This document shows positions 12,752-26,094 of a DNA stretch of 64,000 nucleotides, piece after piece. This stretch comes from Acridotheres tristis. Its lineage: Eukaryota > Chordata > Aves > Passeriformes > Sturnidae. Numbering within the stretch: position 1 is the stretch's first letter; each line of letters begins with the position of its first letter. The DNA lies in NCBI GenBank assembly GCA_037013685.1, contig CM072892.1, positions 16,683,501 through 16,747,500 on the forward strand, written 5' to 3'. Below the pieces are notes generated by a model that made no database searches, had not been told where the DNA came from, and worked only from the letters and a program-made list of their open reading frames with translations. Both the position numbers and the translations under genes were made by a program.

Positions 12752-15700
12752 CTGTCATTAATACAAAGTTGTATCTTTTTTTCCCCAGGGAACTCCTCAC
12801 TCAACCTTGACAGGAGATGCTATATCAGAATAGCATTATACCAATCAACTTTGATGGTATTTGATGACTCCAGTTCTTCAGACCATGGGTCAAATGCTCC
12901 ATCAAGAAAGAAAACAGTACTTTTTTCTGCCTTGCTTATTTATTAATAGTATGAGTTACATGGGTATAAAAGTAGAACACGAATTGGCATGAAGATCTAT
13001 TTAAACATTTAATCTGTACAATGACCTAAGTCAGTGATTTTATCCCTTAGGATCTCAGCTTGACCTTTCTTGGGAAATTCTGTCACCTCCAAGGATCACA
13101 GTGTGCTTTGGCTGGAAGCTTGTTTCTCCCATGGAGTGCACTTGTGCTTTAAAGATCACAGTAAAATGCAGAAAATATACAATTAACATATTTTATCCTA
13201 GGCCAGATCCTGCAAGGACTCCATATACTCCCACAGCTTGCTGAGATTCTCATTTTTAAAACTTTCAACAAAATCATATAACAGCAAATTTGCAAATTTA
13301 GGGAAAAAATTCTTAGAATTTGGACTCCACTGTGAGCTTTTTACAGGTCTTGACTTCATTGCTCTGACTTAACTCCCGTGGTTGTATTAATCAAAGCATC
13401 CAAAAGAGAGGAGCCCTGGCACAGTGCCACTGCCAACACAGTCAGATGTATTTGAGATTAACTGGTTGAAAGCAAAGTGCTCTTGACTTCCATTTGGTTG
13501 CAGTCAACATATCAGTGAGGTGAAGATCCTAAAGATCAAAACAGCCCCTTCTGGAGGGCTTTTGGTTTTGTCCTGGGACTTCCCAAACTGTCAGCATTAA
13601 AGTAACAGCTGCTATGAGAAGAGTTTGTGCATCCCATCCTTCAACAACTAATCACATTGATTCCTGAGTGAAATGGACTCTGCTGTTGAGTCATGCAGTC
13701 TTTATTACAGGGTTTCCTCCAGAAACCGTGCATTTCCTACTCTATTCAGGTCTATTTATTAGTCTTAAGAATCTCAAAGTCTTCAAATTGTCAGGCAAAA
13801 GCACAAGAACATACTGGAATGGAGTAGAAGTTAATATACTCTCTCAACAATTATACTAATTTGGGAAGAAAATTTGTAATTGCTTTCAGGTCCATAAATA
13901 TAGATCAAAAGCCCTTAATGCACAATTGCAGTGCACAAATGCTGTTTTCCACTGGTGCTTTCCTTTTGTACATCCTAATGCATCTTACAAAAACGAGCTA
14001 CTGCAAACTATTATAGAGGTGAGGAAAGTGAATTACAGAGAAGTTACATTTCCAAATCCCTACTCGGAAGCAGCATTATCCAAGCAAAGTCCAGGCTTCA
14101 TAAATCCATATTCATAATGCAGGAGGTACTAATCACACACAGAAAAGCAGTAAAGTTTTGCTCCAAGCTACAGATTTACCAGCTCGGCTTGGATCTCACT
14201 CTACCGATTTCCCAAGCCTTAGGTGCGTTGGTGTGTTTGTGTGGGCAGGTGTGCTGGAAGGTGGGAGTTTGCACCTTCCCATTTCTCCTTCCTTCACAAT
14301 AGCTCTTCTGCCATGGTATTCTGGTGAGGTCCTGTTGAGATTCCTGCTGCTCTAAGTTAATAGGTTCTTTTCCCCAGTGCCTGGAGTGTGGATAAGAGTC
14401 CTCCCTTCTTCTAGCAGCAAGCTGTTGCTCAATCTGAGTGATCTTGTCAAGCTGTCTCAGTCACAAATTTCCCCAAATAGAGACTCTAAGAAGAGATTCT
14501 AAAGATTATAAAATGAGACCTGGTGACTGTGTATTCATTATAAAAAAACTTTGACCATTTCTGCTTAAAGAACATCCAGTATTATTGGTATTGCAGGAAA
14601 TAATTGCCCAGACAGGCCCAGTGGTTTGGATCAATGCAACAGTCATTACATCCCTGGGGACACTCTGTAATTATTCTATATTTAAACAGTTGATAGAGTC
14701 CCAACCACCCATCATCCTGACCAAAGCTACCTGCGTATAATGAGGTCTCTCAAAGTCTTCCTTCCCCCACCATACGTGCTACCAGCAAGCCTTGTCATCC
14801 CATTTCTCACAAGCCCAATCAGACTTAGCTCTCTTGACATCAAGTAAAAGGACACACCTGCTGCACTATGGCTTCTCGAGGGAGCCCACATGAGGAGCTA
14901 GTACTCTCACATCCTTCACCAGTGCTACACCATCCAGCCTATACAACCAGCTCCTGCTGCCTCCCTCACTGCACTTCACTCTACCAAACCTGCCCCATGT
15001 CACAGGCCAGCTTCATTCCCTGTCTCACACAACACAGCAGTTTCTGTACTTTTTGAACCCTCAAACTAACTTCTGTTCTCATGGTATGTTTTAGGAGAGG
15101 TGTTCCTCAGTCAACAGCCAAAAGAGACGGTGGCACTTGCTCATGATAAGCCTTTGGCACATCGAAGGTTCTCTGAGGACCTGGCAGTGCCGGTTAGAGT
15201 GATGGATTTCTCCCTTCCTGCACTGAGCCTTTTGGTGCAGGTCACCCTGCTTGTGTCTCACCACAAAGACCACAGCAGAAGAGGCCATAATGCTGCTGCT
15301 GCCATCACCCTTTCACCTCTCAGGGCAGAAGGAAAGAGAGTAAGAGGCAAAGCTCTTGCTGTGCCTTACCAAGGAAGCTGCCACCAGTGTAGGCATTGGT
15401 GTACTTGTCTGAGGACAAGACTTCCTCTTTCTCAAATTGCCATAGAACAAATTGCCTGGGATCATGGAGGCCTTTCTCAGAAGGGGAAGACTCGCTTCTT
15501 CCCAAGCACACATAGCTTTTACCTGCATCACCTAATTAGCTTCCTGCAATCCAGTCTGCATTGCTTCAGAACCTGATATATCCCATATCCGACAAAGTCA
15601 TTCCTGTTTCTATGTCATGCTTCAATTGCACCAGTTTGCAGGAAGTATTTGGATGTTAAATTTGATTTAAGCCATTATGCTTCATTTTTATTGAGACTCT

Positions 15701-18700
15701 TTGACTCACCATTTATTTAGCTGCTTCAGCTGCTTGTATGGCAGGTTGCCCATTGCCAAGGCATCTGAGAACCTCATCACCAGTTTAAAAATCAGCAGAC
15801 TGACAAGCCCCAAATCCTGAGAGACTCGGCCAGATTTTACAGGGGATGATACATCTTTCAGTCGATAACTTCCAGCTGCTGATATTGGGAGGTTTAGTCC
15901 TCTGCATTGATAGCACAATTGTCTCAGCCAGTCTCAGTCATTTTAGGCAATACAAAGATAAAATGTCTAAACTAGCTGATCCCCGATGTGAAAGGGCCTG
16001 CCCCTCTTCACTGGTAATGCCAGGAAGGCTGTGTACTCTCTCTAGTTCCACTGATAGCCCTTGACATCACCGAGAACAGAGTAGCAACTTTGTGCCATTT
16101 TCTTCATCCATGGTATCAAGATTAGGAATCAGGACTGAGTGTGAGGGTTCTTGTGATAAAGCAGTATGTCTAGGAGCTGTGCAGAGGAGCATGCAGGTGC
16201 ATATCTTAGAGCCTCAGAGGTCCTAAGTTAGCAAGTAGGTTGTGGGAGATCCTGGTGTTGCTTTCTAATTATCCTGATGACAGTCTCTATAGTTTTTGAC
16301 AGTGTTTTATTAAAATCCAATTCGATCACAGTTATCCAGGCATGCAGTTTCTGGCCCCCTCTCAGGAAGGACTGCTTTAATTGGGCTCCAGGGGAAGGAT
16401 GTGCTCTTTCTTACATTTGGTTCTTTCACCAGCTATCCCTACGGTAGCAGTATAATTTTTTTCCTATGTCTAAGCTCAAAGATATTAAAGTTACCACAGG
16501 GAAAAAAATTTTATTGGACAAACAACAAACAAGTGAAGTGATTTTCTGCCTCTGGTCCCGCCTACTTGCCCTCCTTAAATTAACAGCTTCTCAACTGAAA
16601 TCCCAGTACTTCTTAGTGTAAAAACCATCCATGCTGTTTATTTATGTCTAGCAGAGTGAATAGTTCAGTTAGTAGGCTCAAAAGGAAATCCTTGTAAGCA
16701 CTATCTGCAGCTGGAGAAAGGTTGCCCCAGGGCTCTCTGAAAGTCTTTCCTGTCTCTGTCCTTCTGAGTCACACCAGTGCCTGAGACAGCTGGTAGGTGT
16801 CTGGCAGTGACAGAGCAGACAGGGCAGTGCTCCCTGAGCCAGAAGAGTCAAGCTGCAATTCACTCCTTGTGTGGCCCTGGTAAAAGTACCTCTTGCCCTA
16901 CCTCATCCATGGGTTGCCTGATGGTGGGACACTGTGAGCAGAGGCTGGATGCAGCAGAATGAGCAAGGATGCTTCCTGAAACCAGGTCTGCCTTACCTGT
17001 CAGAGCTGTAGAGGGCCCTCCCCATATCTTGAGGTGTTCACTAACCAAACACTGGTTCATGAAGTGAGACTGGGGAGAACTTTCAATGTGCTCTAGTCAT
17101 TAAAGAGCACCGGCCCTAAAATTGAGTTAAAAAAATTTGAAGAGTTTCTCAGATCTGCACCGAACACAGACAATTAACTATTTTCTAGCAATCTTTACTT
17201 ACTTTAAGGCAGTCTTTCTAAGCTCTGTATCAAGCTACCTTATGGTAAAAAGTCTGGATAAGAATGTCAACAGAAGGCTTGACTTTCTAGGTCTTCACTG
17301 TTAGCTCAGTAGATATGCTTTGATATGAACAAGTGGTCAGTCCCATTTTGGCTGGATTTGTTAATGCTTTTATTAATGTAACTGCATCTCATCTAGGCTG
17401 TCCTGTTTACATGTAAGTAGGAAAGTCTAGGATAATACTCAGTTCAGAGAAAATAACACTTATCCTTGGTGTAACCTGCAATTATCTTTATTAGGCAACC
17501 TGTGAGGAACTTGGAAAAGAGAACATATCTTTGTCCTGATATTCTTCTAATTTTCTTGAGACATATAACAAAGTAACCACAGAAGGGGCATTACATTGTA
17601 AATCCCCATTTTATATGCTTTGGAGTATCTTTTAAAGGCGAATGTCCAATGCAAGTTTTGTTTAAAAATACATAACTGAATATCTACTGGAGCTGCTAAA
17701 CTAAGCACGGAACTGTTAGACTAGGTTATCTGGTCGTGATTTTTCTCTCCTTAATCAGGTGCACTAGGCCACAATTTTTAATTTTATGTAAGTATTGGGG
17801 GAGTTCAGTAGCCTCAACTAGAGTCTTTTCTTTGCAAATAAAAATCCAAACTTTCTGTAAGTATTTATAGAAAATTTTTATAAAGACAAGCAAAGAGCAG
17901 GCCCACTTGTCAGCTCCAAGCAGATGAAACATACCTGCATGGGTATGCTAGCCACAAATTGTGGCAAAGCAATGTAATTCCTTTCTTCAAGAGGGACCCT
18001 TCTAGCTAAGGGAGAAGAGGTAGAAACCATACGCCTTTGAAAAGTTCTGATGCCATCTTTCCACAATATTTTCTTAAGTAATCTAAGGAAATGTGGCCCA
18101 AATTACACTGCTTGAAGGTGAATTATAACTGACTGAAAACTGTTAGAGACATGGCTCACCATTAAAATGCAGGAAAAGAGACTTGGTATAATTCCACATT
18201 TTCACCAGTGAAGAGGTCAGAGTTAATACACTGAAATGTTCTACATACTGTTAACGTTACATGCACAGTCCTTGTGCAATACAAAACCATACATCCAAAA
18301 CCATACTAGGATATTATTATATAATCTCCTCTTATTTAAAGATATTTGAGTAGGTTATAAACCCCTAAGTTTAGGGAATACAGTTACATAAAATATTAGC
18401 TTATTTTGAAGCCACAGGGAGAAAAGATAATTTTTTTTCCATTTTATCAATAAGCTACTTGTGAGGCTTAGCAATCATTGACCTAACCTCACTGTACATC
18501 TAATTGCTGTAATCACTCCTGACACCTGATACACACATTTTCTTGTATTGAAAGAAAAGTATAAAATAGTGGTCTTAGAATTATTTCTGAAATGCAGGTC
18601 TGTTCTGTTTGAACAACTGCTACCTTTACTTTCTGCAAGGCAGAAAGTCTCATGATGCTCTTTCCAGATAACCTGCGATTAGGGAGACACAGCCTGACCC

Positions 18701-21700
18701 CTCTCAATGCTTCTACCATCAGATCGCTGCTTCTGCCATACACTCCTCAGAAATATCCTGTGACATTTGTAGCTCTCCTCCCAGAGCTTGCCCTACCTTG
18801 CAGAGCTGCTGATTGTGACTGGCACACAGTAAAGATAGTTTGGGAAGCCATAGCGTAAAATTAAGGAGTAGAAGTCCAGAGTAACAGCCTGCAACACTGA
18901 TGATGCTCACTAACACTCCTCACTTATGATTTTGCCTATAGTAAACTATGATGTACTGCAAACATGGGACTAAGTTTTAATGAACAAATGCCAAAAACTC
19001 CCCCTTTCCCCATGCTAAAACTGGAGAGCTGAAGTGATAAGCAAGGACTATACAGTTGCTGAAACTCAGGGGGAAGATATCACTGTATCTTTCCCAAGGA
19101 CTGTCACGGGAGCTTAAATTCTTCTCATTTGACTTCACATTAGTCATCTGCTGATTTCATTACTCATCAACAAAACTTGGAACAGCGTGTCTTGTTGGAG
19201 TAGTAATAAAAAAAGGAGACTTCATAACACAGAACAAACAAAGCTAAACTGCAAATATTTTTACGGAGAACTTTTTAGACCAAGAGCCAAAGCTGAGAGA
19301 ACTTACTTGAAACCAAGTACTGATGGCAGACTGACCCAGCACACCAGTGTGGCGAGTGTCTGTGCCTGCCACAACTTCCAAAGCTGTGATACCTTGGAGT
19401 GTCTCACACTACAGGGTCAATCTTTCAGCCTGTAAATTACCCACACAGTGTGCACGTGTGCACCCATTTCTGTACTTCTTGACAGTGCACGAAAGGTACC
19501 TATTTTGGTTTTTTATTACTCCAGGGTAACACCAAAGACAACAAAAGAGGTTCTGTAGCAGGCTATATCAGGGTGCTCCAAGAGCAATAAACACCTTCAC
19601 ATCCCTCTAAATGGGTCATTGCACGCTTATTCTGTATGTGGAACAATGTCTTATTTTTACTGAATGTATGGCTGTGCCATACAGCTTTGTAATGAAAATT
19701 TTTAAAAAGGAAGAAATCAATTTGAACACTTGGGGTACAGGTGCAATGTGAAGTTTGACTTCTTTCAAGAACCATGTATTGCAACCATAGGAACTATAAA
19801 CCACTATCAAGGCCAGTAGTAAGAAATTTGGTGTTTTTTATTACTTACTTGTGACCATTTGGTCAGCACCTGGTTTTTATAACTAAGGCAATTAAAATGG
19901 TATTTTTTGTCCTTGCCAATGCACTGTTCTCTTAAGCTTGAATTATCTGAGAAGATAATTAAGGGGAAAAGTAACTACCAAGCCCTAAATCACCATGACA
20001 CCAGGAGTTGGCTCTGAGCAGAGGCAGGATCAGGAAGAGCATTCCCATCCAGAAGGAGATGTGTTGGCAGAGCACAAAAACAGCAGCAGAAGTGCTTAGG
20101 TGGACAATGAAGTGGTGGGGCTGAAGGCTACAAATGACAAATGTCACCAGCACAACACAAATTAGAGGTGGGAACATGACATTTAAGTCTGGCTTAGTAA
20201 CCTCCTAGTTCATAAAGGATTGGGAACATGTTGAGAATACAGCTGGACTAAAGGGCTGCTGCAGGTATGATCTGTAGTGGAGAAGGCCAGGGAAGGCTTG
20301 AAATGTTGGCATAACTATGGAACAGTTGAAGGAGAGGAAATGGCACACCTATTGATTAGAACAAACTTGAAGAGTCAGCTGCTACTCTTTCACTACAGTT
20401 AGCAGAAAAAAAGCGTCTCCAGCTGACATCACAGAAAAAATATTATCGATCAGTAAATGAGACCTTCAAACTTGTAGTTCCAAGTTGCCTGGGTTAACCA
20501 TAGACAGTCTAGCACTCACCACCATAGTTCAGCTGTCTCTATATGAACACATATTTGACGATCCAGTTACTTAATGGAACATCCATCAGGGACAAGCAGC
20601 AGTTTCCTTCTGAAGTGTTTATCTGAGGAGCGGAGAACACAAATGAATAATTTAGTAAGAGATGAAATTACCACCCTCCCCTTATGAGTTCCATTTTGTA
20701 TTTATCAGAGCCAAGCTGCTCTCTGAAGGTTTGTGTCTTTTTCTCTAGACTCAGATAATTTTCCCCATGAAAATATTCAGTTGAGCCACTTGAGATTGAT
20801 GAGAATTCTGAGTCTTTTCAGGAAGAGATGTAGCTGCTATAATTGGTGAACAGAAACTGCAGGGTTTTACTTTGATAAGCAAAGTCCAGGCTGCTTGGGA
20901 GAAATATAATTTCTATAGCTCATTTGCTTCAATATAGCTTTGAATTGTCCTTGTTTTACTTTCAGAAGAGATGGCCTGACAAGACCTAGTTAACCAGTTA
21001 ACATTAACCAGTCCCTGTCCTTGCCACAACATTTGCACTAGTACGACGATTAGCACAGAGCCACTAGGCTGTTTCAAGTTCTGATCCTTGCTGACATGAC
21101 CTTTAATTTTAATGTCTTAGAAGCATTTTCATCTTCCCTCTTCACAACTCTATACCTACAACATTGTTAGCATTCCTACACACAGCCAAGAGTCAGTGTG
21201 TCTGCTAGAAGTGGAGTTTGATTTAATTTCCCTCAGATGGATCATTTTGTTGGCTTGGATGATCCCCTACCAAATAGGACCACAGATCACTCCAGAGAAA
21301 TGCTATTATGATGTAAATGCAAAACACTTAATACACTTTATCTAAATGGGATGTAACTCACTACTGCCCATAGTTAAATTCGATTCCTCCGTCCTTGAGA
21401 GGAGTGAGGTAAAGTGGTAAAGAGCCAATATTGTCAGAATTCTGAGATTCATTCATCAAGATAACAACTAGTGGCAACAAAAATGTCTTTATTAAAAACA
21501 CCACCTGCACTGTGGTGCTTTTTAAAGCAGGTGCTAGTCTAAACACTCTTGCAACAAGCAGAATATCTACAAAGAACCTTGCAGTTTTGTGACATATTCT
21601 CAGAATACTAGAACGATTATAGATCAAGGCTATTTCGAAAAACCGTACAGTTAAAGTAGTGCTGCATTAGGTATAATTGTGTACAAAAAGTGTCTGATTA

Positions 21701-24149
21701 TACATTTAATGGCCAGATGTCATTCTTTTAATATTCTTCTGGTATTGGAAACTGTATTTGAACTTGCTCTTATATTTTTGCTACAAGTGGAATTGCTGGA
21801 CTTTGTGCTATATTGCTAGAGCTGGAGCAAAGTTAACTGCTATTGCTCGAGCGAAAGGTAAGTGCCAGATGACTGTGACATGCATGGTGATGAGCACAAA
21901 ATGGACATGGATTTGTTAAAAGGCTTACAGGTAAGTGACACTGTCATTGCTTTTCTTACTACAGGTACTCCTATTACTTCTATCTTCAGGACTTGAAATT
22001 ATAAAGTAATTTTAAGTGCTTTTACCATAAGACTTGTCTGCTATCAAATCATTAAAAGGTAAAGAATTCTCAAAGTTGAGAAGAGAGATACATAGTAGTA
22101 AAATCAGTGAATGAGGAAAAAAATTATGCACAGTGAACATATTAAAATTTGTTTGGAGCTGATATAAAGTGCAAACATGCAAGACATATAATCGTGAAAT
22201 TTTTAAACGCAAGTTAGTTGAATAAGTCTCTGAGACATATCTCAATTATTTCTCTTGTACAGTCTGGTCTATGAGTTTACACTGGAGATTTCAGTTCAGC
22301 CTCATTTCCTAGAATATGAGAAAATTTACATAGTGCTGCTGTTTAATCTATTTAGTATTATTCTCTTAAGATTTGGCTACCATCCCAGGAAAGGCACATA
22401 GATAAGGAAAACATTTGCAAAATAAAGGTGAAACCTTGGAGGAATTAATTCAAATAAGCTAAATGAGACTATTTTCTGCAGGAATCTTAGAAAATCCAGT
22501 TGTATTAATTCAAGTAACTTTCACATAGAGACATTGTTTTTACAATTAGGTATGACTACCAATTGAAGATAAATCCACGGCTAGTTGTTAATGTCTGGAC
22601 AACAATAGCAATGCAAACACAACCCATAAACACATTATCAGATTGCCTGTACATAGCACAATTGCATAGGCAGAATCCCCAGGCACTTTATGTTTTTGGC
22701 TCACAATAAAACCCAGACTGCCAGATCTTTATCCTGGTGTTTTCCCTACTGCAGATCATTCCTGAACCTTCTTACCCACACATGCTCCAGATCTCCTCAG
22801 TGTTGTTCCTTTTACGTTACTTTCTTCCAGAGGGCAAACAAAAATATCTGTATTTTTGAACTGTATGCATATCGACTTGCAAAGACGTGCATTCCAAAAT
22901 GGCATAGACATTAACTGGCAACTCCAAAGAAAAGTGCTAAACTTTTGTCTAAGGCAAAAAACTTAGGGTAAAATCCTGTAACTCAAAATAACTTTTTCTT
23001 GTAGCTGTTCCCAGAGGAGACAGAATGAAGTATTGTGTATTTTCAACAAATAAAGAATGGAAAGAAGAAATATGTTCCTTTATTCTTTCTGAGGTCCTAT
23101 GTCCCATCACAAATTCCATTTAAACAGGCTACAAGAACTCTGGTGTAATAATCAGGGAGAAATGGAACCTTCAATCCTCTCTTTTTCAATCAAGCATTTT
23201 AATTTGGAAGCAGATGACTGAAGTACAGGAATATATGGAAACTCATTCTGCTCCTGGATATTAGATAACTAATTCATAAGAATGCCACATCTGCTATATG
23301 CAGGAGGAAGAGGGAGCATCATAAAGGCAGAGAAAACTGCTGGCATATTAAGCAGCAAATTTCCATGAATGTCCTTAGATTTCTATCAATCTACATATGT
23401 AGACTTCTGACCACTGCTTCTGACATTTAGATCAAAAATAATGGTCAAGAGAGGTATATGAGACTACTTGCATTTATTTTCATCAACGACAAGTGGTTTT
23501 AAATTATCAGTATCACGGACATGCTATGGAAACTTCTGAGACAATCAGAAGTAACAGGAAGTAATCAGTAAATTGAGAGAGTTTCAAAAGTAAAAAATAG
23601 GAAATATTAGCAGGGAGTGTATGAAACTTGACATGAAGCACAGTTCTCAGCTGTCTTTGGAGATACAGGCCATAACTTCTTTACTTGCCTCTATAAATTC
23701 ATTCATCTCATGCAATTTAATGTTTTCCCTCTAAAACAGAATATACTCAAGTGGTTTGTGGTATCTCATTTGCTAATACCACTGTTTCTGCAGTGTCTCA
23801 GTGTTCTCTCTTGTTCCATGAATGTGAAATACTGTTCTTTGATCAGATTTTCTACAGACCATGAAATATTCTGATATCCTCTCTAGAAATACTCTGATTC
23901 TAATTAGTTTTTAGACTATTTGTCCTGGCAGCTGGACTGAGTCATATCAAGATTGCTTTCCCTTCACAATACCTATTTGGTTTCAGAGGCGTGTCATGGC
24001 TACAGTGCCCTGCTTAAAAAATTTTGGTGGCCATGAGCTCAGAATGTAACTGTTAGGGTCTTTGGAAACATTTGAACCTCTTGGTTATTTCTAAACATAT
24101 TAGATACAGGAGTAGAAATCAGAAAGATACTAAATTTCTACAAATCTTG

Positions 24150-24860
24150 TGAAGACAAATGCCTAGAAGAGAAGTATGCCCCAGGAAAGAGCAGGACCAG
24201 CCACCACCCGCTGAGGGTGTGCTGGCCAGGGGGGAGAGGGCAACACAGGAGTTGGGCATTAAAAAGGGGAAAACAGGATATCATAGCAAGTTTGCTATGC
24301 TACAGAAAGAACTAAATCTGAATGTTGGATATTGGATATCCAGCGAGGTATTTGATTAGGCTGTTGTTGTGAATAGGAAGAAAGGGGATGGAGACCCTGC
24401 CCCAGGAACGTGCAGGGGTCTCAGCACCCAAATTGCTGGTGGGACAGTGCAATCTCTGTCAGAGACTGGGCAGATGGCCCAAGGCACAGCCTTTTCTGCT
24501 CCTATGGTGGATGGCTGTGTGGGTACTTTGGAGTGTAGTGCCAGGGAAGCCCACGGGACAAGTGGCTGCCTGGCTGGAAAGCCTGCTCCTTGGGAAAATC
24601 AGGGATGGATAACCAGGAAAACAAGTTGCAAGAGTGAGGAAAACCCTTGCAGCCTTCATGGGATGGGCTGAGCATGCCTTGGAGCCCTCCAGGTGTGAAA
24701 GGGCCCCAGCTCTCTGTGCAGACAGGGAAGATGTGGTGGCTGCAAAGGAGGCGTTTGAGGTGGCATGGGCGCATTCCCAACTTTCTGTGGAGCTGTGGTG
24801 TAAAGGGACTGTCGAAGTGGCTGGTGTTGGAAACACAACTGCTGTTTTAAGGTGACCAAT
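24150..24860. other. GC-richer stretch of unknown origin
   Basis: This block is clearly richer in G and C than its flanks and holds overlapping open frames up to 125 residues on both strands. None has a motif I recognise. It could be an old retroviral or LTR fragment related to the candidate LTR 1.2 kb away, or a GC-rich non-coding island. No boundary repeats were found. Confidence 0.4.
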
Positions 24861-26089
24861 GGAACTTGGCTGAAAATAACTCTATTTTCAAGTTCAAGCA
24901 CCTAAATTATCTAGATATTTTGGAAATTTTATTTGAGAGGAACCTAGCCTGTTTAAGATATTCAAGTCCTTTTCTTCCCTTCAAAAGAACACTCAGTTTA
25001 TATAATAATAACTCAAACATTTTGATTAACGTGCATTCTCCTGCTGCACTTTACCACGACAATATGATTACCATGCATTTTCTTACACATTTCTTAAATA
25101 CCAGGCCTAAAAATTTCCACTTTAGCATCCCATCAGAAAGGAGACCAGTGCTTCCCCTCTAAAAGTCCCAATGTGCATCCAGATCCAGTCTTCGACATCC
25201 AGTGTCACTTCCTAATGATAGTAAGAAGATGAGGAGTATGTTTAGTCAAATCTCATCACTTTTCTTTCTGTGGTCCTCTTCTACATTGGCTCTGTTGTTT
25301 GTTATTATTATTATTAATCTTTATTTGCCTCCAGAGGCCCCATTTAGCTCTGTGCTGGAAATTGCTTACCGCAGTTATTGCTGTTGCCAAACAGTTGTGA
25401 TACCACTCCTCTCATGAGCCCAAACTTTATCAAAATCAAGAGAGTGATGGCTTTACTGTACTGATCTATTTCATACAAAGCTGGTTTTGTATATTTAATT
25501 TGTAACTCTCCAGGGTTCAGAGAGGGAGCAGCATAACTCCCTTCAGCAAGCCCTAATTCAGTCTGGCTTTCCTGCAAGAAGGATTTGCTTATGACGGGTA
25601 CCTGATGGTAACACAAAGTACATGTAAAAACCTTCTTTTTTCTGTCAGAAGACCATTTGCTTGGACCATAAGCCAAGATGCTTTAAACTAATGAATAATG
25701 AACTCCCTCAGATACAGCACATTCATTGTAAATCTACAAGGTTTGTTGGGGAATTGAAGCAAGGAAGTTTCTATCATCTGCTGGTCACACAACAGTTCCT
25801 GCTGTCCTTAAGGACATCAGTGCTTGAAAAAAGATAATCAACAGCCTGACACATCAAGGGAAGAATGTTCTTGAAAAACCTTTTTGTCACACACACAAAA
25901 ATAGTTATTTTGTGCTTCAGTACTTGTAGCCAATAAGGTTAAATATGCCTAGCAAAATTCCACTTCAAACAGGATTTGATGTATAAACTTAAATAAAAAT
26001 AATATTTATGGAAAAATATTCCATGCTGATGTTTGACTTTTTAAATGGATTTTAATCAGTAGGACGGAAATTCCTGCTGTGTTTTACAC
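24861..26089. other. Intergenic, nothing assigned
   Basis: AT-rich sequence between two GC-richer blocks. Only short open frames are present. Confidence 0.5.
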
Positions 26090-26094
26090 ATGTG

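Larger units (their letters stand above)
2910..24149. other. Intergenic, nothing assigned apart from small repeats
   Basis: About 21 kb downstream of KCNK13 without a recognisable exon. The T/G-rich tract (12614-12751) and a 13-bp duplication (7451-7476) lie here. A 158-residue open frame at 15100-15576 matches nothing I know. I looked in particular for 26S proteasome subunit PSMC1, the next gene in the human order, and saw none of its motifs. Ancient degraded repeats may be present below what reading can detect. Confidence 0.55.

Noticed and set aside
15100..15576. 158-residue plus-strand open frame, with an opposite-strand frame followed by a GTAAGG donor-like site
   Set aside because: No recognisable domain on either strand and no matching acceptor that gives a known protein. 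Frames of this length occur by chance in 64 kb.
19959..20177. Hydrophobic 72-residue minus-strand frame that looked membrane-like
   Set aside because: No receptor or transporter motif and no conserved neighbours. Hydrophobic runs are common in translated pyrimidine-rich DNA.
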